A model generated the notes under the pieces. That model had not been told where the DNA came from, made no database searches, and saw only the letters and a program-made list of their open reading frames with translations. A stretch of DNA of 64,000 nt from Novosphingobium sp. SG751A (GTDB taxonomy: Bacteria; Pseudomonadota; Alphaproteobacteria; Sphingomonadales; Sphingomonadaceae): contig NZ_JABGCB010000012.1 in assembly GCF_013149295.1 (NCBI RefSeq), positions 62,001 through 126,000 of the forward strand, read 5' to 3'. Below, piece after piece: positions 1 through 10,642 of this stretch; positions within the stretch are counted from its first letter, which is position 1; every line of letters begins with the position of its first letter. The translations under genes and the position numbers were made by a program.

Positions 1-424
1 CCCCGTTCTGCTGGCTTACTCGGCCCGTAACCGTTCGGCCTCGTGCCGCATCCCCTACGGCGCCGGTACCAAGGCAAAGCGCGTGGAATTCCGCTTCCCC
101 GACGCGATGGCCAACCCCTACCTGTGCTATGCCGCTCTGCTGATGGCTGGTCTTGACGGTATCAAGAACAAGATCCACCCCGGCGAAGCCATGGACAAGA
201 ACCTGTACGATCTGCCGCCCGAAGAGCTGGCCGAAGTCCCCACCGTCTGCGGTTCGCTGCGCGAAGCTCTGGACTCGCTGGCTGCTGACTACGACTACCT
301 CCTCGAAGGCGGCGTGTTCACCAAGGACCAGATCGACTCCTACCTCGAACTCAAGTGGCCCGAAGTGCTGCGCTGGGAAACCACGCCGTCGGCCGTCGAG
401 TTCGACATGTACTACAGCGCCTGA
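1..424 (+). CDS. glnA: Glutamine synthetase type I, C-terminal part
   Basis: Glutamine synthetase joins ammonia to glutamate using ATP in the cytoplasm. Only the last 140 residues are visible, because the gene enters from the left edge and is read in frame from base 2. The segment [10 protein letters not shown] and the following [10 protein letters not shown] match the conserved C-terminal catalytic region of bacterial GSI. The tyrosine in NLYDLPPEE (visible residue 69) corresponds to the site that GlnE adenylylates in class I-beta enzymes, so post-translational control by nitrogen status is likely. The stop TGA is followed at once by a strong intrinsic terminator, so glnA is the last gene of its transcript. 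Confidence 0.95.
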   Translation, partial: PVLLAYSARNRSASCRIPYGAGTKAKRVEFRFPDAMANPYLCYAALLMAGLDGIKNKIHPGEAMDKNLYDLPPEELAEVPTVCGSLREALDSLAADYDYLLEGGVFTKDQIDSYLELKWPEVLRWETTPSAVEFDMYYSA

Positions 425-455
425 TTTTCTTCAGGACTGCTGCAAGGCACAAGAA

Positions 456-484
456 GGGCGTCCGGGAAACCGGGCGCCTTTTTT
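456..484 (+). terminator. Intrinsic terminator after glnA
   Basis: A 9-bp stem (457-465 with 470-478, one G-T wobble) closes a GAAA loop and is followed by six T residues. It lies 32 bases after the glnA stop and fits a rho-independent terminator. Confidence 0.88.
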
Positions 485-508
485 GTTGAGGTTTCAGGTT
501 TAGGTTTT

Positions 509-737
509 GCCTCCGGCGGGCAAAGGGACTCGTCCCTTTGCAATCCCATGAATGGGGGTGGTGTGAGGTTCTATAAGTGGTCGTTGGAGGGATGAAAGCC
601 TGCGGCGCGGAGAGGCCGGTCTATCAGCGCCGCAGGCTTTAACATCCGAACACTGCGCCAAACACAAAAGGCCGAACCCAAAGCGCGACACCAAAAAAGG
701 GATTGCAAAGGGCCCCCGCCCTTTGCCCGCCGGAGGC
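509..737. repeat. Composite palindromic repeat, copy R1 (A-B-C)
   Basis: This element fills most of the convergent gap between glnA and tamB. Module A (509-547) begins GCCTCCGGCGGG and holds the hairpin GCAAAGGG/CCCTTTGC. Module B (595-640) is a hairpin with GCCTGCGGCG and CGCCGCAGGC arms, bordered by AAA and TTT. Module C (699-737) ends in CCCGCCGGAGGC and is nearly the reverse complement of A. The linker is shorter than in other copies. I see no gene in 425-756. Confidence 0.85.
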
Positions 738-756
738 CCCTTAACCTCCCCAAAAA

Positions 757-3700
757 TCAATAATCCTTCGAAACCTTCGCGTTCACACTCTGCCGTCCCG
801 TACTCGCCACCGTCCCCAGCAACGCCAGCCAGCTTGTCAGACGAAACTCGACATTGGTGGCCGAATAGCCGCGCCCGTCGGTGACGATCTCGGCATAGAT
901 ATGCCGCCCCAGATATTTGCCCACGGCCACGCCCGTCTGCCGCCCGATGGTGGCATCGGCAGACACAAACCGCAGCCGGTCCAGCCCAATGACGCTGCGC
1001 AGCTTGTTGATCGGGTCCAGCCCGCCCCCGCCATGCAGCGCGGCCAGCGCCGCCCCTAGTTGCAGCGCCTCGGGCGCCGAAATCTGCGTGATCGAATCGC
1101 CGAACAGGATGCGCGAAAGCAATTCCTCCTCCGGCAAAGCAGGCACCGAGGAAAAGGCGATTTCCGGCCGCAAAGAGGTGCCCCGCACCGTCACCGTCGC
1201 GGTCAGATTGTTGACCGTGGCGGTCGCGGCCATATCCAGCCTCGGGTCCACCGGGGTCGATCCGTCAAAGCTGATCCGTCCGCGCGTCAGGTCGAAATGT
1301 TTGCTGGCAAAGTCATAACTGCCCTCGACCAGCGTGGCCGCCCCATTGATGGAGGGTTCCTGCAAGGCCCCGCGCAATTTCAGATCGGCATTCCACAAAC
1401 TGTTCAGGCCCAGCCCGGACAGGCGAATATTCCCACCTGAGGCGTCCACCATCAACCGCCATGGCATGTTGCGCTCGGTGGCCGGGGCAATATCGGCCCG
1501 CCGGTTGATCTCGCGCGTGGGCAGATTGGGCAGATCGGCCGCCGAACTGGCCTGTCCCAGTCGCCAGCGCGCCGCATCGATGTTCAGCCGCCCCGCGATT
1601 GTGCCCGTCATACCGTCGGAAATGATGCGGATCGGCCCGGTCGCGCTCAACGCCATATCGGGCCGCGAAATCAGTTGCGCCCGCCGCGCGGCCAGCGCCA
1701 CGTCGATGGACGGCCCGCGTCCCGGCCCCATCTGAGCGAAATCGACCCGCCCGCTGCCCGTCACCAGCCCGCCGCCCGGCGCCACGCCCGACAGGGTGCC
1801 AAGGCTGAGCGCCGAGCCGTCGAAATCGCCTTTGACATCGACATTGGTAATATCGGTGCCCGAGGCCGCGCTCTGCAACCGCATCCCCTTGCCCGCCAGC
1901 GATCCTCGGATACTGGGATCATCAAGCGTCCCGCTCATATCCGCCGCGATCTCCACCGGGCCGGACAGGTCAAACGCATCCAGCGCCATCAAGCGCCACA
2001 AGGCGTCCGCAGGCCCGGCATAGCGCATCTGCGCCGCCAAACGTCCCGCGCCCAGCCTTTCGCTGACCCCGCCCGTATCGGACAACTGGTCGATCCGCGC
2101 CTGCAAACGCCCGCGTGCCGCGCCGCCCTCGCTGGCCACCGCACGAAGATCGAGCGCCCGCGCGCCCAGCCGTGTCACCACCGCCACATCGACCGGCCGC
2201 GAGGTCAGCATCAGCCCCGAACGCGTCAACCCCTTGACGATCACCCGCGCCTCGCCCTCGGGCAAGGCCTCGCGCCGCTGCACATAGGTCAACTTGCCCG
2301 ACACTTTGCCGCCAAGGCCAATATCAGGCACCACAACATCGGCCAGCGACAGCGGCATCGACACCAGCCCAAGGTCCAGCTCGGTCGAACCATTGCCGAT
2401 CAGCCCCTGCGCCACCACGCGCCCGCCGCCAAAGTCGATCTGGCTGGGCGCCAGACGCCACACGCCCGGCGCGCCATCGCGGCTTTCCACAGTGAATGTC
2501 GCACGGCGCGGCATGGCGATCTTCTGCCCGGCAAAGCTGCCTCCGGCCAGCAGCGAGACCCTGCCCGGCGCGATATCGCTGCTCACCTGAAGGTCGAACC
2601 GGCTGCCCTTGCGCCCGCCCATCGTGGCGTTGATCGTGCCATTGCCGTCGTTAAGCCGCGCGGCCAGCCCCAGCCGCCCGATGAACAGCTTGCCCTTGCC
2701 GATGCCCTGGGCAAACAGATCCGCCGACAAGGTCGTATGCTGCTTGAGCAACTGGCCGCTGACCTTGAGCCGCCCGGCAGCGATGGTCAGCGGGCGGTCG
2801 CCCTCGAAATGAGCATTGCGCGCCTCAACGGCGGCATCCACGCTCTGTCCGCCTCCGCGCGGGGCCAGAGCGATCAGCCCCGACACCCCGCCGCCCGACA
2901 CCGCCAGATGCCCGTCCGCCCCATCGTCATCAAGCATCACCGAGCCGGTGACATGCGTGCTGGACAGCAGGAAATCGCGCAATTCCAGCCTTGACCGCCC
3001 TTCACCCTTGGGGATGATCAACCCGGCCGTCCCGACAAAGGGGCCAACGTTCGAATTGCCCCGCGCCTCAATCCGCAAGGCTTCGGCCTCGGGCGTCAGC
3101 ACCACCAGCACGTCCTTGACGCCCAGTGTGGGCAGCGGGTCCTGCAACCGGACCTGACCGCGCGGGCCGTCCTCGCCTATGCTCAGTTCACCGGCAAAGC
3201 TGCCATAGCGCTCCTGCTGTCCCCGCGCATTCAGCGCGATTCGGCCATCGCCGTCGCGCCCGCCTTCCAGCACCATCTGCAAAGACGGCGCATCAATTCG
3301 TCCGCGGGTAACGGCCAGATGATTACCCTGCGCAACATCGACATGCCCGGCAAAGCGCAAGGCCCCGCCCGCCAGATTTTCCAGCGTATGGCTGCTCAAT
3401 TGCGGGATCGCGCCCGTCACATCGGCATTCACGCGCCATGGCGCACCGCGTGCGCCGCTGACCCGCACCTGCCCCTGCGCATCGGCGGCCCCCACCGAGA
3501 GCGGCCAGCCATGCAGCCCGGCCTTGCCCTGCACCACCCAATCGCCCCGCGCCAGATCGATGTTCAGGCTGGCCCGAGCGCTGCCATGGGGGATCGCCAG
3601 CGCCACATCGGGGCTGCTGAGGCGCATACCGTCGAGCGCCAGCGTGCCCGCCGCGCGCACATGGTGCAATTCGGGGTCGAAAGCGCCGTCCTGCGTGCGG

Positions 3701-4968
3701 ATCTGCGCGGCGGTCAATTGCACCGGCAACACCCAGCGCGCACCTTCCCGGCGCAACGTGCCATCGGCCGTCATGCCCTCAAACACCGTCTTCTGGCTGC
3801 GCCAGCGGACGGTCTGGGCGACGATATGCGCGCGCGGGGCGGCAAAGGCGCCATTCATCAACACCTGCGCCGTCAGCCCGGCGAATTCGTCATCCTTGCC
3901 CAATGGGAGGCTCGGCCCGCCCTTGAGATGGAGCGCCCAATCGACAAAACTCTGCTGTTTCAGATCCAGCACGCCCTTACCCTGCGCGCTGATATTGGCC
4001 GCGCGGGCCGACAGATCGCCGGTAAAGCGCCGATCCGCCACCACACCCTTGCCCGCCAACGTGACCACCCCGCCGCCCAGCGTATGGCGCAGACCCTCGG
4101 GCAGCACCGGATCGCTCCACAATTTGCCGTCGAAACGGACCGCGCCGTCGCTATTGGCGAAATCCACCGCAACGGCATTATGCCCGTCCTGCCGCGCCTT
4201 GACCCAGCCTGACCAGACCTTCCAACTGCCCTTGCCCTGCGCCCGGACCTCGCGCGCGGCGCGGCTGCGGGTCAGCGCGGCCAGCAGGCCATTCTTGGGG
4301 GCGTTATAGTCGAGCGAAAGGTTGAACCGGTCACCCGCCTTATGCGCGTCCAGCACCAGCGAGAGCCGATCCTCGCCCCCCAGTCGCCCGTCCAGCCGGA
4401 TCGCGGCAAGGCCCTTGGCCACGCGCAGGCTGCCCTGCGCATCAATCCGCCGCTCGGCCCCCAGCACCGACTTGGCGATCACCAGCTTTTCCAGCGCCAC
4501 CCGGTCGAGCCGCACATCGAAATCGGGCCATAATTTGGCGTCCGCCGCGCTGGCGCGAAATTCGGGCACGCGCTGCAACGTGGCGCGGCGCAGCACCACC
4601 TCGCGAATATCCAGCCCCGAGGAGAACCAGTTGATCGGGCGCCAGTCGAACACGCCCTCGCCCGCGCGCAGGAAAATGCCGCGCGTATCGCGCAGCACAA
4701 TGCCCGACAGCCGCGCCCGGCCATAAATCGACCCTTCGATCCGCCCGATCGAGACGCGCAGCCCATTGTCCAGTTCATTGGCCGCGATCACATCGGCAAT
4801 CAACCGATGCCCGACCGGCGTATCCAGCCCCACCAGCAACGCCGCCGCCGCGCCCACAATCCCCAGCGGCAAGCCCAGCGCATATTTACGCCAACCCAGC
4901 CCGCCACGCGCGCGGGGCGCGTCTTGCTTTGGCTGTTCCTGATCCTGAATGTCCGCCCCCTGCGTCAT
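757..4968 (-). CDS. tamB: Translocation and assembly module protein TamB
   Basis: This 1403-residue protein is the inner-membrane partner of TamA, the large AsmA-like/DUF490 protein that spans the periplasm and helps insert outer-membrane proteins or move lipids. A single hydrophobic anchor lies at about residues 28-50. The long middle is a glycine- and alanine-rich repetitive beta region, and the last 350 residues form the conserved TamB domain. Length and architecture are normal for alphaproteobacteria. Its ATG overlaps the tamA stop by one base (TGATG), which implies translational coupling. Several long open frames on the opposite strand are codon-bias shadows. Confidence 0.93.
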   Translation of the reverse strand: MTQGADIQDQEQPKQDAPRARGGLGWRKYALGLPLGIVGAAAALLVGLDTPVGHRLIADVIAANELDNGLRVSIGRIEGSIYGRARLSGIVLRDTRGIFLRAGEGVFDWRPINWFSSGLDIREVVLRRATLQRVPEFRASAADAKLWPDFDVRLDRVALEKLVIAKSVLGAERRIDAQGSLRVAKGLAAIRLDGRLGGEDRLSLVLDAHKAGDRFNLSLDYNAPKNGLLAALTRSRAAREVRAQGKGSWKVWSGWVKARQDGHNAVAVDFANSDGAVRFDGKLWSDPVLPEGLRHTLGGGVVTLAGKGVVADRRFTGDLSARAANISAQGKGVLDLKQQSFVDWALHLKGGPSLPLGKDDEFAGLTAQVLMNGAFAAPRAHIVAQTVRWRSQKTVFEGMTADGTLRREGARWVLPVQLTAAQIRTQDGAFDPELHHVRAAGTLALDGMRLSSPDVALAIPHGSARASLNIDLARGDWVVQGKAGLHGWPLSVGAADAQGQVRVSGARGAPWRVNADVTGAIPQLSSHTLENLAGGALRFAGHVDVAQGNHLAVTRGRIDAPSLQMVLEGGRDGDGRIALNARGQQERYGSFAGELSIGEDGPRGQVRLQDPLPTLGVKDVLVVLTPEAEALRIEARGNSNVGPFVGTAGLIIPKGEGRSRLELRDFLLSSTHVTGSVMLDDDGADGHLAVSGGGVSGLIALAPRGGGQSVDAAVEARNAHFEGDRPLTIAAGRLKVSGQLLKQHTTLSADLFAQGIGKGKLFIGRLGLAARLNDGNGTINATMGGRKGSRFDLQVSSDIAPGRVSLLAGGSFAGQKIAMPRRATFTVESRDGAPGVWRLAPSQIDFGGGRVVAQGLIGNGSTELDLGLVSMPLSLADVVVPDIGLGGKVSGKLTYVQRREALPEGEARVIVKGLTRSGLMLTSRPVDVAVVTRLGARALDLRAVASEGGAARGRLQARIDQLSDTGGVSERLGAGRLAAQMRYAGPADALWRLMALDAFDLSGPVEIAADMSGTLDDPSIRGSLAGKGMRLQSAASGTDITNVDVKGDFDGSALSLGTLSGVAPGGGLVTGSGRVDFAQMGPGRGPSIDVALAARRAQLISRPDMALSATGPIRIISDGMTGTIAGRLNIDAARWRLGQASSAADLPNLPTREINRRADIAPATERNMPWRLMVDASGGNIRLSGLGLNSLWNADLKLRGALQEPSINGAATLVEGSYDFASKHFDLTRGRISFDGSTPVDPRLDMAATATVNNLTATVTVRGTSLRPEIAFSSVPALPEEELLSRILFGDSITQISAPEALQLGAALAALHGGGGLDPINKLRSVIGLDRLRFVSADATIGRQTGVAVGKYLGRHIYAEIVTDGRGYSATNVEFRLTSWLALLGTVASTGRQSVNAKVSKDY

Positions 4969-7280
4969 CAGAATGCCTGCCCCAACGCGACATAGACGCC
5001 GATCCGACTGTCCCCCGCCCTTGGATTGAGCGGGGTGCCCACGTCAATACGGATCGGACCAAAGCCGGTGCGATAGCGGATGCCCAGACCCGCGCCATAG
5101 CGCCAGTCGTTGAATTTGGGCACCGTGCCGGCCTCGACACCGCCCGCATCGAGGAAGGGAACCAGTTGCAGCGCGCCGCCAAAGAAGCGCGTGTTCAACC
5201 GCGCCTCGATCGAGAATTCATAGAGCGAGCGGCCACCCTTGGGTTCGCCCAGAGCGTTGCGCGGGCCGACAAGATTATAGCCAAAGCCCCGGATCGAGGC
5301 CCCGCCGCCCGCATAAAAGCGCCGCGAGGGCGCGACATAATCAATATCGGTCCCCGGCATCGTGCCCAGCCGAACCCTTGTGGCCAGCACCACCTTGTCC
5401 AGCGAGCGGTAGAAGCTGGCGTCCGCCTGAATGCGGGCATAGCGCGACTGCGTCTCGCGCGCCCAACTCTGTTCCGGCGAAATCCGCAGCGAGGCGCGAT
5501 GCCCCTTTGTCGGGTCGAGCAGATTGTCCGTGCTGTCGATCCCCGCACGCAGCGGCAGCGCGGTGGTGATATACAGGATGCGCCCGGTGGTCACGCCGCT
5601 CGGCACCCCCTCGCGCTCCTCCGAGGCCTCGACCTCCAGCCCCATCGACCATGTCCAAGGCTTTTGAAACAACAGATTGGTCAACCGTTCATAGCTGGTG
5701 GCAAAGGCCACCTTGCGCGCGGCATAGGAGGTCAGCGTGGTGTTGGTGGCATAGAGGTCAACCGTCAATTGCCGGTCGCGGCCCAGGAAATTGGCACGGC
5801 GGAACGTGGCCCCGGCCAATTGCTCATTCGTGCCCACCACCCCGCGCAGTTTCAGCGAGCCTTCGGGCGGGAACAGATTGCGGTTTTCCCAGCTTGCCCC
5901 AACCCGCGCGCCCTGCCCGGTGTCATAGCCCACTTCGCCTGCGACCGTGCGCACCGGCGCCTTGCTCATCGCCACGTCCAGCGCCACCACGCCGGGCTGG
6001 CCATCCTTGGGCGGGGTGGTTTCGCGCGGGGTGACATTGACCCCCGCGACAAGACCCGTGGCCAGCACCGCGCGGCGCAGGTCTTCAACGTCCTTCTGGT
6101 TCCACACCTGCCCCGGCTTGAAGCGGGCAATATCGCCCAGATGATTGGGCGACATCACGCGGGGCAGAGCCGATGTGATCGCCCCGTAACGATATTGCCC
6201 GCCCGGTTGGACCGCCACATCAACATCGCCCTCATCGCTGGCATGGTCGATGGTCAGCGAGGCGGCAGGCACCTTGGCAAAGGGATAGCCAGCCTCGCCC
6301 AGCAACTTGGCCAGATCGGTCGTGCGCGCGTTGATCGTGTCCTGATCGAGCGGATCGCCGGTCTTGATCGCCAAAGCGGCGCGCAATTTGTCGAAATCCT
6401 TGCCGGTTTCATCCAGCCGCCCGGTGGTGACCACGCCAATATGAAAGCGCGCGCCCGGGTCCATATCAAAGCGCACCCCGCTGGGCGGAGCGCTGTTGCC
6501 ATCCGCTCCCGGCTCGGACCCGATCAGCGATTGCGTCACCTCGCCATCGTAATAGCCATAGACCTTGAACAGCTTTTCCAGCAGCTTGCGGTCGCTGCTG
6601 CCGCGCACCACCAATTGGGCCAGCGCATCGGCATCATGCGGCCCCAGACCTTGGAGCGCGGACAGGTCGCGGAAGCGGCGCTCGAACGCTTCGCGCTCCG
6701 GCATGGCGGCCGAATCAGCGGGCCAGACCAGCCGCGCCCGCCCCGAAGCCAGTATAGTCTCGCGCTCCTGCGCCTTGGCGCCCTCCGCCCCCGGATTGCG
6801 CGCGGCCGTGCGTGTGGCGCCCGGCGGGGGCACGCGCTCCATCGCGGCGGCCAGCGTTTCGCCATCCTCCTGCGCGGCCAAAGCGGGGGGGATCGGGATC
6901 GTCGCCTCTTCCTTGCCCGGTTCGGGCCAGGGCAGGTCTAGCCCGGCGATTTCATTCATCGGCGAATCGGGAATCAGCACACTCAGATCGGCCAAAGGCG
7001 CGGCGGTCGAGGCGGCAGGCGCGGCAGAGGCAGCCGGTTTCGCCGCCTGCTTTTTCGCCGCCTGTGTCTTGGCCCAGCCTTCCGGGTCGCCGAGCGCAGA
7101 ATCTGGGATCAGTGCGCGCAGGTCATCGTCGGTCTGGCGCTGCTGCGCGGCCAGAGGCGCACCCGCCAGAGCGCCTGTCAACGCCAGCGCCAGCGCGGCT
7201 CCATTCAGCCATTCGGCTTTAGAAGCGGTTGCCGCGGCCCCATAAATCCTGCGGATCGCGCTCGATGAATTTGCCCGCAT
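4968..7280 (-). CDS. tamA: Omp85-family outer membrane protein TamA
   Basis: TamA is an outer-membrane beta-barrel of the Omp85/BamA superfamily that acts with TamB. I chose the ATG at 7280, giving 770 residues. It has a basic, long N-region and a hydrophobic [17 protein letters not shown] segment that looks like a signal peptide ending before QQ. POTRA-like repeats follow from about residue 200, and the barrel domain occupies the C-terminal 370 residues, ending in the typical terminal phenylalanine. The start lies inside the 3' end of bpt (62-base overlap). The frame stays open further upstream, but that part reads as bpt in another frame. The Ala/Lys-rich section near residues 45-70 is low complexity. 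Confidence 0.88.
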   Translation of the reverse strand: MRANSSSAIRRIYGAAATASKAEWLNGAALALALTGALAGAPLAAQQRQTDDDLRALIPDSALGDPEGWAKTQAAKKQAAKPAASAAPAASTAAPLADLSVLIPDSPMNEIAGLDLPWPEPGKEEATIPIPPALAAQEDGETLAAAMERVPPPGATRTAARNPGAEGAKAQERETILASGRARLVWPADSAAMPEREAFERRFRDLSALQGLGPHDADALAQLVVRGSSDRKLLEKLFKVYGYYDGEVTQSLIGSEPGADGNSAPPSGVRFDMDPGARFHIGVVTTGRLDETGKDFDKLRAALAIKTGDPLDQDTINARTTDLAKLLGEAGYPFAKVPAASLTIDHASDEGDVDVAVQPGGQYRYGAITSALPRVMSPNHLGDIARFKPGQVWNQKDVEDLRRAVLATGLVAGVNVTPRETTPPKDGQPGVVALDVAMSKAPVRTVAGEVGYDTGQGARVGASWENRNLFPPEGSLKLRGVVGTNEQLAGATFRRANFLGRDRQLTVDLYATNTTLTSYAARKVAFATSYERLTNLLFQKPWTWSMGLEVEASEEREGVPSGVTTGRILYITTALPLRAGIDSTDNLLDPTKGHRASLRISPEQSWARETQSRYARIQADASFYRSLDKVVLATRVRLGTMPGTDIDYVAPSRRFYAGGGASIRGFGYNLVGPRNALGEPKGGRSLYEFSIEARLNTRFFGGALQLVPFLDAGGVEAGTVPKFNDWRYGAGLGIRYRTGFGPIRIDVGTPLNPRAGDSRIGVYVALGQAF

Positions 7281-8118
7281 CGGCCCCGGATGAATCGCGC
7301 AATCCAGCGCCGGTCGGTTCGGCAACAGCGCCCCGTTCGGCCCCGCCACGCCCGGCAGTGTTGCGGATAAGGGCGTCCTGCTCTTCATCGGACAGGCGCA
7401 TCCATCCTTCGCGCCCGAGCTTTTCCAACGGGCGATAGCGGACTTTATACTGCATCCGCTCGGACCCATCGACCCAATAGCCGAGATACACGTAGGGCAT
7501 GCCCTCGCCGGCCGCCCTGCGGATGTGATCAAGGATGATATAATTGCCAAGCCCGGTCCGTGTCGCATGTTCTGGGTCATAGAACGAATAGATCATCGAC
7601 AACCCATCGCCCTGCCGATCCGTCAGACAGGCCCCCACAAGACGGCCCGGCTGAGAACCGGTCGAGGGCTCCCTATATTCGATCACATAGCTGGTGACCG
7701 GTGTATGTTCCACCATATCCGCATAATCCACCTCGTCCATTGTGGCCATGCCCCCGCCGGGGTGGCGTGCGGCAAGATAGCGCTGGAGCAAGGCGAACTG
7801 TTCGGCGGTGGACCATGGATGGCAAACCGAGGCCACCAGATCGCTGTTGCGCTTAAGATTCTTCTTCTGCGCCGAATTGGGCACGAATTCGCCCGTGACC
7901 ACGCGCACCGAAACGCAGGCGGCGCAATCCACGCAAGAGGGGCGATAGGCCACCGTCTGGCTGCGGCGGAAACCGATCCGGCCCAGCGCATCGTTCAGAG
8001 CATCGGCATGGGGGCCTTTGAGTTCGGTGAACACCTTGCGTTCGGTTCGGCCCGCCAGATAGGGGCAAGGCGCGGGCGCCGTTACGAAAAACCGAGGAAA
8101 GCGAACGGGAGCGGTCAC
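7219..8118 (-). CDS. bpt: Aspartate/glutamate leucyltransferase (ATE-like, Bpt)
   Basis: Bpt transfers leucine from Leu-tRNA to N-terminal aspartate or glutamate, marking proteins for ClpS/ClpAP degradation. The N-terminal cysteine cluster SCVDCAAC and the conserved YFYDP-like block (here YSFYDPEH) followed by YLGYWV and MQYK place it in the ATE family. I prefer the GTG start at 8118 (299 residues): the homologous region begins at about APVRFPRFF, and the residues upstream look like untranslated leader. A longer frame with an ATG at 8211 exists. The 3' end overlaps tamA, so bpt-tamA-tamB probably form one transcript. Confidence 0.9.
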   Translation of the reverse strand: MTAPVRFPRFFVTAPAPCPYLAGRTERKVFTELKGPHADALNDALGRIGFRRSQTVAYRPSCVDCAACVSVRVVTGEFVPNSAQKKNLKRNSDLVASVCHPWSTAEQFALLQRYLAARHPGGGMATMDEVDYADMVEHTPVTSYVIEYREPSTGSQPGRLVGACLTDRQGDGLSMIYSFYDPEHATRTGLGNYIILDHIRRAAGEGMPYVYLGYWVDGSERMQYKVRYRPLEKLGREGWMRLSDEEQDALIRNTAGRGGAERGAVAEPTGAGLRDSSGADAGKFIERDPQDLWGRGNRF

Positions 8119-8301
8119 TGTTTTTGCGATCCTTAAAGCTGGCTCAGGGGCTTTGCGTATTAACCTTGCGGGTTGCATCCCGCTTGTCGGCCCTCTCGTG
8201 CCGTTGGCCAACTTTATGCCTCGCTGGTTTCTGCCGTCAAAGCGTTTTAACCGTGATTTCGGCGCAAATAGGCGCCAAATTCATCCATTGCCCCATATAG
8301 A

Positions 8302-8338
8302 CACAGGGGGCCGGACCCGCGTTAACCGGCCCCCTGTG
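8302..8338 (-). terminator. Hairpin downstream of ilvA
   Basis: A perfect 13-bp stem (8302-8314 with 8326-8338) with an 11-base loop lies 8 bases past the ilvA stop on the minus strand. The U-tract is weak (TCTATAT), so efficiency is uncertain. Confidence 0.6.
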
Positions 8339-8345
8339 GATTTCC

Positions 8346-9596
8346 TCAGCTTACTTCAGCCTGCACCACCTCATAGCCCTTGGCGCGCAAGGCGTTAACC
8401 AAAGCGTCGATCTGTTCGCCGTCGCGCGCCTCGCATTCGATGTCCGCCGTCAGCCCCTTGGCGGGCAGATGGGTGAAGATGCGCTGGTGATAGACCTCGA
8501 TGATATTGACCTGATGGCGGTTGAATTCCTCGACCACCTTGAACAAAGCGCCGGGGCGATCCTGAAGCGTCAGCTTCAAACGCGCCAGACGGCCCGAACG
8601 CGCCAGATCGCGCAGCAGCACATTGGCCAGCAGGCGCTGGTCAATGTTGCCGCCCGACAGGACGATGCCCACCTTCTTGCCCTTGAACAGGTGGCGATGG
8701 GCCATCAGCGCGGCCAGACCCGCCGCGCCCGCGCCCTCAACCACCGTCTTTTCGATGTTGAGCAACAGGCAGAGCGCGTGTTCCAGCTCGCTTTCCGACA
8801 CCAGCACGAAATCGTCGAGCAGCTGCGCCAGCATCTTCGAGGTAAACTCGCCCGGCTCTTTCACCGCAATGCCCTCGGCCAGCGTGTCGCCGCCGATGGG
8901 GTAATTGGTGCCCTTGAGCAGGTTGTACATCGAAGGGTACAGCTCGGCCTCCACCCCGATCAGACCGATGCTCGGCTTGATCGCGCGCGCCGCCGTGCCC
9001 ATGCCGGTGGACAATCCGCCCCCGCCCACCGGGATCACCAGCATGTCGAGATCAGGCTGATCCTCCAGCATTTCGAGCGCAACGGTGCCCTGCCCTGCGG
9101 CGACCAGCGGATCGTCGAAGGGATGGACGAAAGTCAGGCCCAACTGCTTTTCCATGGCTCGCGCATAGGCATAGGCCTCGTCAAACGTCTCGCCTTCCAG
9201 CACGACCTTGCCGCCCACGCTCTCGGTCTGCATGACCTTCACGGTGGGCGTGGTCTTGGGCATGACAATCGTCACGGGCACGCCAAGGCGACTGCCGTGA
9301 TAGGACAGGCCCTGGGCATGATTGCCCGCGCTGGCGGCGATGACGCCCCGGTCGCGCTGTTCCTGGGTCAGATGCAAAAGGGCATTGAGCGCGCCGCGTT
9401 CCTTGTAGGCGGCGGTAAATTGAAGGTTTTCGAACTTGAGATAGACTTCGCAGCCGCAAATCTTCGACAGGGTCCGCGAATGGTCCATGTCGGTGCGCAC
9501 CACATGGCCCGCAATTCGCCCAGCGGCGGCGCGGATGTCATCGATGGTGAGCAGGGGCGCAGTGGCGCCGATTTGCGTGATGTTTGCCTCAGTCAT
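8346..9596 (-). CDS. ilvA: Threonine ammonia-lyase (threonine deaminase) with C-terminal ACT domain
   Basis: This PLP enzyme converts threonine to 2-oxobutanoate, the first committed step to isoleucine. The PLP lysine is Lys65 in AAYKERGA, and the phosphate-binding glycine loop is VGGGGLSTG near residue 200. The C-terminal 75 residues (LTLQDRPGAL and following) form one ACT-like regulatory domain. The length of 416 residues fits the shorter IlvA/TdcB class with a single ACT module, not the 510-residue E. coli IlvA. The gene diverges from the oxidoreductase at 9734 across 137 bases that must hold both promoters. Confidence 0.93.
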   Translation of the reverse strand: MTEANITQIGATAPLLTIDDIRAAAGRIAGHVVRTDMDHSRTLSKICGCEVYLKFENLQFTAAYKERGALNALLHLTQEQRDRGVIAASAGNHAQGLSYHGSRLGVPVTIVMPKTTPTVKVMQTESVGGKVVLEGETFDEAYAYARAMEKQLGLTFVHPFDDPLVAAGQGTVALEMLEDQPDLDMLVIPVGGGGLSTGMGTAARAIKPSIGLIGVEAELYPSMYNLLKGTNYPIGGDTLAEGIAVKEPGEFTSKMLAQLLDDFVLVSESELEHALCLLLNIEKTVVEGAGAAGLAALMAHRHLFKGKKVGIVLSGGNIDQRLLANVLLRDLARSGRLARLKLTLQDRPGALFKVVEEFNRHQVNIIEVYHQRIFTHLPAKGLTADIECEARDGEQIDALVNALRAKGYEVVQAEVS

Positions 9597-9733
9597 AATC
9601 CTGCGCCCCTAGCGGAAAAACCTTTCCCAAGAAACCGCGATTATGCGAGGATTTTACCTCACCCCCCGCCTTTATCGTGCCGCGCTACACTTCCCTTATT
9701 CCCTTCGCGCATAAACCGGCTAATACGGCCTTC

Positions 9734-10642
9734 ATGACCGACCCTGCTTCTGCTCCTCGCCGCGTTGCCGTCATCGGACTTGGTGTGATGGGGGGGCCGA
9801 TCGCCCGCCATCTGGGCCATGCCGGACACAGTCTGACCCTGTATAACCGGACGCCCAAACGGATCGAGCATTGGCGAAAAGCCAACCCCGACATTGCGGT
9901 ACGCGAGGCAAACAATGCCGCCGAGGCCGCCGAAGGATCGGATGTCGTCATCACCTGCGTCGGCAATGACGACGATCTGGCCGAGGTGGTGCTGGGGCCG
10001 CAGGGCGTGTTTACCACGCTTCATCCGGGCGGATTGTTTATCGACCACACCACCGTGTCGGCTCGCATCGCCCGGCAGATCGGGGTGGAGGCGCGCGACA
10101 AGGAAATCCGCTGCGTCGATGCGCCGATGACCGGGGCGCAGGCGGGCGCCGAGGCGGGCACGCTGACGCTGATGTGCGGCGGGCGGGCCGATGCTGTTGA
10201 GGCCGCAACGCCGGTGATGCGTGCCTATGCGCGGCGCATCGTGCATATCGGCAAGGCGGGCACGGGCCAAGCCACCAAGATGGTCAACCAAATCGCGCTG
10301 GCGGGCGTTACGGCGGCCCTTGCCGAAGCCTTCCGTCTGGCACAGGCCGAGCATCTTGATCTCGACAAGGTCTATGAGGCGATCAGCGGAGGCGCGGCGC
10401 AAAGCTGGCAGATGGACAACCGCTGGCACACGATGGCGCAGGAGCGGTTCGACTTCGGCTTTGCCATCGACTGGATGCGCAAGGATCTGGGGCTGGCGCT
10501 GGATGAAGGGCGCGGGCTGGGCCTGTCCTTCCCGGTGGCCGCGCTGATCGACCAGCTCTATGCCGATATTCAGGCCATGGGCGGCGGACGTCAGGACACC
10601 AGCGCCATTCTTCGCCGCCTGCCCAAACGAGGGGTTCGATGA
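9734..10642 (+). CDS. 3-hydroxyisobutyrate dehydrogenase-family NAD(P) oxidoreductase
   Basis: This 302-residue beta-hydroxyacid dehydrogenase has an N-terminal Rossmann fold (VIGLGVMGGPIA, residues 13-24), the substrate motif near DHTTVSARIA, and the GKAGTGQATKMVNQ segment carrying the catalytic lysine of the family. Members reduce or oxidise small beta-hydroxy acids or semialdehydes (3-hydroxyisobutyrate, tartronate semialdehyde, succinic semialdehyde). The sequence does not tell which one is used here. I chose the internal ATG at 9734 because the upstream codons do not resemble the family. The stop overlaps the next gene by 4 bp (ATGA), so the two are cotranslated. Confidence 0.88.
   Translation: MTDPASAPRRVAVIGLGVMGGPIARHLGHAGHSLTLYNRTPKRIEHWRKANPDIAVREANNAAEAAEGSDVVITCVGNDDDLAEVVLGPQGVFTTLHPGGLFIDHTTVSARIARQIGVEARDKEIRCVDAPMTGAQAGAEAGTLTLMCGGRADAVEAATPVMRAYARRIVHIGKAGTGQATKMVNQIALAGVTAALAEAFRLAQAEHLDLDKVYEAISGGAAQSWQMDNRWHTMAQERFDFGFAIDWMRKDLGLALDEGRGLGLSFPVAALIDQLYADIQAMGGGRQDTSAILRRLPKRGVR

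Noticed and set aside
500..760. Small ORFs inside repeat copies such as R1
   Set aside because: They follow the palindromes, have no ribosome-binding site and differ between copies, so they are not genes.
1675..6941. Long plus-strand open frames antisense to tamB and tamA (up to about 670 codons)
   Set aside because: Arginine-, proline-, histidine- and alanine-rich products with no domain; they are third-position GC shadows of the real minus-strand genes.
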